A stretch of 43,078 bases of DNA from Haliscomenobacter sp. (GTDB lineage: Bacteria; Bacteroidota; Bacteroidia; Chitinophagales; Saprospiraceae), in NCBI RefSeq assembly GCF_016718685.1, contig NZ_JADKCX010000045.1:1-43078 (forward strand), written 5' to 3'. Under the pieces are notes generated by a model, which saw only the letters and a list, made by a program, of their open reading frames with translations, did no database searches and had not been told where the DNA came from. The translations under genes and the position numbers were made by a program. Positions 40,495 to 43,078 of the stretch are shown here, piece after piece. The stretch's first letter is position 1. The number at the start of each line of letters is the position of its first letter.

Positions 40495-43078
40495 TTATGG
40501 AATTTGTTCAGCAAACAAGTCGTAGTTGTATAGGTCTAAGCCATTCAAGGTATAAGCAGTGATTACGTTGAAGAAAATAAAGCTCGGATCACTGGCGCTG
40601 CCTTGGTACTTGACTTTACCATCCATGTTGATGTCACCAGAGAAATAACCAATGCCAAAGTCGAAGTTGTAGAACAGATTGCTGTTATCAGGATGATTCA
40701 AGACCTGAAACAGGATGGTAGCGTTATCGCTTAGGGTACCCTGGTATTTTACTTTGTTGTTGCCATTGGCATTACCCGCCCAAAGTGCCTTGACACTACC
40801 AACGGTAACCATTTCAGCACCTTCATACCCAGCCTGGTTGTACACATCAGCCGAAGACATGGTCGTAAAGTCGATAATGGTGCCCTGAGTCGTAAGTTGG
40901 TGGGCGGCAGCCGTCATGGCACCTAAATGATTGCGGTGCTTAACCGCGATGTAGTAATTGTTGCCTGCCAAACCAGCAAAAGCCAGCGGAGATGTGCCAT
41001 CCGTGGGAGAAACGACATCACCATCTCGTTGCAACAAGCCCACTTTGGTTTCCAAAATCAAGCTGGCATTGCTGCTGCTGCGCAACTCCACGAAGACCCA
41101 ATCTACAATTGCATCATTGCTTCCTGCATTGGCGCTGAGTACAGCAGGAATAGTACTTGCCCCTACTCCACTGCCATAATGTGCAAAGCGTACATTGCCC
41201 GTTGTTGTATAAGGATCATTAAGTGGAATGTGATTGCCTGTTCGCAAATCGTCACGCATAATGCCTGGCGTAGGCGTATTGAATAAGGCACCTTGCAACA
41301 TAACCTTCAGGCGCAAATGTGCATCCGTATTTGGTTCAATGTAATCTGGAACATTATTCGTGTTTCCGTCTGGCAAAGTGGGGCTGCTGGCATCGCCATA
41401 ACTGGCTGGTGCGCCATCCACAACCTGAGCAATGCCATCGTCATCGGTATCACTTGAATTATCGATCTGGCCATCTTGATTGGTATCCAGCGTATTTGAA
41501 TTCGGGATGCCACTTTCCGCTAAATCGGTCAAACCATCGCCATCCGAATCAAGGTCATATGGGTTGGGCTTGGTGTCGTTATCTGAGTTGGGGGGAGTGG
41601 CGCCTCCTGCTGCAACGCTTGGCACACCATTGGCATCAACTCCAGGATTAGCTCCAGTGCCAGCAATGCCATTGTTGTCGGGATCACTTACTCCTGCTTC
41701 AACTACATCATTGATGCCATCATTGTCACTATCCAAATCGAGGCGATTGGGCAGTCCGTCATTGTCCGTATCAGTACTCGCTTGAGCATCTTCTACTGTA
41801 TCCAGAATACCGTCGTTGTCGTCGTCCTGATCCGTGACGTTGGGTTGGCCATCGCCATCATTATCACAGGCTACTGAGCTTGCATTCGGATCACAGGCGT
41901 TCAATGGATCACTTGTACCAACCGGCGTCAAAACTGTCGATGGATCGGTGACGTTGGTTTTTTCTTCATTATCGGTCAGACCGGCGTCGGCCGTGTCCGC
42001 GTCAGCTGGATCCGTTTCGGTGGGATCAACAATGCCATCTTGGTCAGCATCCTCTGCGCCGTCGTTGAGGCCGTCGTCGTCCGTGTCAGGATCGGCTGGA
42101 TCCGTTTCGTCGACATCAACCACCCCATTTTTGTTGGTATCTTCGATGCCGTCGGGGATGTTATCATTGTCTGTATCAGCATCACCTGGATCCGTTTCAC
42201 CCGGATCAACTACACCGTCTTTGTCCGTATCTTCAATGCCGTCCGCAATATTGTCGTTGTCCGTATCGGGATCGGTAGGATCAGTTTCCCCGAGGTCAAC
42301 TACGCCATCGTGGTCGGTATCTTCTACCCCATCGGGGATGTTGTCATTGTCAGCATCGGTATCGTATGGATCAGATCCAGCCGCACTATCACTGTTTGGT
42401 GGGGTTAAACCACCACCTGTGGGGATGCCATTGCCGTCTACTGTTGGAGTGCCCGTGCCCAGGATTCCATCGTTGTCTGGGTCACTGCCGTTTGCTTCGA
42501 TTACATCCTTGATGCCATCGCCGTCGGAGTCTAAATCCAGGCGGTTGGGGATACCATCGCCATCACAATCGGCGTCAGTGCCGCCCACAGCTACGGTCGT
42601 ACCGCAAGAGGAAGCATCTTCTACCGCATCCACAATGCCGTCGTTGTCGTCGTCCTGATCCGTGGCGTTGGATTGACCATCGCCATCACTGTCACAGGCT
42701 GCCGAACTTGCATTCGGATCGCAGGCGTTCAGTGGATTACTTGTACCAACTGGTGTCAAAACAGTCGATGGATCGTTGACGTTGTTTTGCTCTTCGCCAT
42801 CCGTCAAGCCATCGTTGTCCGTGTCCGCATCTGCTGGATCCGTTTCCGTTGGGTCAACGATGCCGTCTTGGTCAGCGTCTTCTACGCCGTCCTTGAGGCC
42901 GTCGTCGTCCGTATCCATATCGCTTGGGTCACTTTCCCCTGGGTCAACTACACCATCCTGGTCGGTATCTTCCACACCATCGGGGATGTTGTCGTTGTCC
43001 GTATCGGGATCGGTCGGGTCCGTTTCGCCGGGATCAACCACTCCATCGTGGTCGGTGTCTTCCACGCCATCAGGAATG
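40495..43078 (-). CDS. secreted TSP3/calcium-binding repeat protein 2 (5' end beyond window)
   Basis: The frame is open from the window edge to the stop at 40495, over 860 residues, with the N-terminus missing. It consists of Asp-rich TSP3-like repeats of 30 residues (DNIPDGVEDTDQDGVVDPGE) arranged in a larger unit with a spacer containing TPVGTSNPLNACDPNASSAA. The 260-residue C-terminal module follows (MLQGALFNTPTPGIMRDDLR ... GYFSGDINMDGKVKYQG ... DLYNYDLFAEQIP), closely similar to that of protein 1. The order and orientation show a tandem duplication; the 69-base gap suggests co-transcription with protein 1. Calcium binding is inferred from the DxDxDG motifs. Confidence 0.88.
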   Translation of the reverse strand, partial: IPDGVEDTDHDGVVDPGETDPTDPDTDNDNIPDGVEDTDQDGVVDPGESDPSDMDTDDDGLKDGVEDADQDGIVDPTETDPADADTDNDGLTDGEEQNNVNDPSTVLTPVGTSNPLNACDPNASSAACDSDGDGQSNATDQDDDNDGIVDAVEDASSCGTTVAVGGTDADCDGDGIPNRLDLDSDGDGIKDVIEANGSDPDNDGILGTGTPTVDGNGIPTGGGLTPPNSDSAAGSDPYDTDADNDNIPDGVEDTDHDGVVDLGETDPTDPDTDNDNIADGIEDTDKDGVVDPGETDPGDADTDNDNIPDGIEDTNKNGVVDVDETDPADPDTDDDGLNDGAEDADQDGIVDPTETDPADADTADAGLTDNEEKTNVTDPSTVLTPVGTSDPLNACDPNASSVACDNDGDGQPNVTDQDDDNDGILDTVEDAQASTDTDNDGLPNRLDLDSDNDGINDVVEAGVSDPDNNGIAGTGANPGVDANGVPSVAAGGATPPNSDNDTKPNPYDLDSDGDGLTDLAESGIPNSNTLDTNQDGQIDNSSDTDDDGIAQVVDGAPASYGDASSPTLPDGNTNNVPDYIEPNTDAHLRLKVMLQGALFNTPTPGIMRDDLRTGNHIPLNDPYTTTGNVRFAHYGSGVGASTIPAVLSANAGSNDAIVDWVFVELRSSSNASLILETKVGLLQRDGDVVSPTDGTSPLAFAGLAGNNYYIAVKHRNHLGAMTAAAHQLTTQGTIIDFTTMSSADVYNQAGYEGAEMVTVGSVKALWAGNANGNNKVKYQGTLSDNATILFQVLNHPDNSNLFYNFDFGIGYFSGDINMDGKVKYQGSASDPSFIFFNVITAYTLNGLDLYNYDLFAEQIP
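41840..43078 (-). repeat. 828-base higher-order repeat inside TSP3 gene 2
   Basis: A block of four 30-residue units followed by the LTDxEExxxVxDPSTVLTPVG spacer occurs twice. The match between about 41936 and 42764 gives a period of 828 bases (276 codons). The second copy runs on toward the window edge, so more copies may follow. Confidence 0.75.

Overview
The window looks like chromosomal DNA of a Bacteroidota bacterium, most likely family Saprospiraceae (Haliscomenobacter-like). This is inferred from a one-piece hybrid two-component regulator ending in an AraC domain, type IX secretion C-terminal sorting domains, long Asp-rich calcium-binding repeat proteins, a seven-helix AraC regulator, TAnnTTTG-type promoter elements and weak use of Shine-Dalgarno sites. 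No rRNA, tRNA, CRISPR array or transposase was recognised.

Region 1 (1-10.6 kb) is mostly housekeeping and envelope genes. The minus strand carries a DUF4230 protein (cut by the window edge), a DUF3108 protein and a flippase-like membrane protein. ruvC lies on the plus strand. Back on the minus strand are an AONS/KBL-family PLP enzyme next to a class A beta-lactamase-like serine hydrolase, a TonB-dependent receptor with a good promoter, a secreted glucose/sorbosone dehydrogenase fused to an NTF2-like domain, and a membrane AraC regulator.

Region 2 (10.8-18.8 kb) is on the plus strand. A 60-aa membrane protein is followed by a tight cluster: a flavodoxin-like oxidoreductase and a CPBP protease (both frameshifted), a GNAT-YoaP acetyltransferase, an alpha/alpha-toroid cyclase-fold protein and a GyrI-like protein. 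After these comes full-length cobalamin-dependent methionine synthase metH.

Region 3 (18.8-43 kb, minus strand) is dominated by very large secreted proteins. Locus A (18866-23917) and locus B (31595-37114) are paralogous, about 5-kb, Cys-rich multidomain proteins with HYR-like modules, dockerin-like repeats, a cohesin-like domain and a T9SS sorting domain. Each is broken into about seven reading frames by different small indels. Between them lie a 1361-aa hybrid sensor/regulator, a TPR-like protein and a small Cys-containing protein. Upstream of B are two tandem TSP3-repeat giants, which share a C-terminal module with each other; one shares its N-terminal module with B. Stem-loops separate these genes. 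The two TSP3 genes and B could form one transcription unit for cell-surface or secreted adhesins.

The most notable points are the paired but independently frameshifted giant genes, the module swapping between unrelated surface-protein backbones, the long in-frame DNA repeats, and the frameshifts at 11.0-12.1 kb. Whether the indels are real decay or consensus error cannot be decided from this sequence alone.
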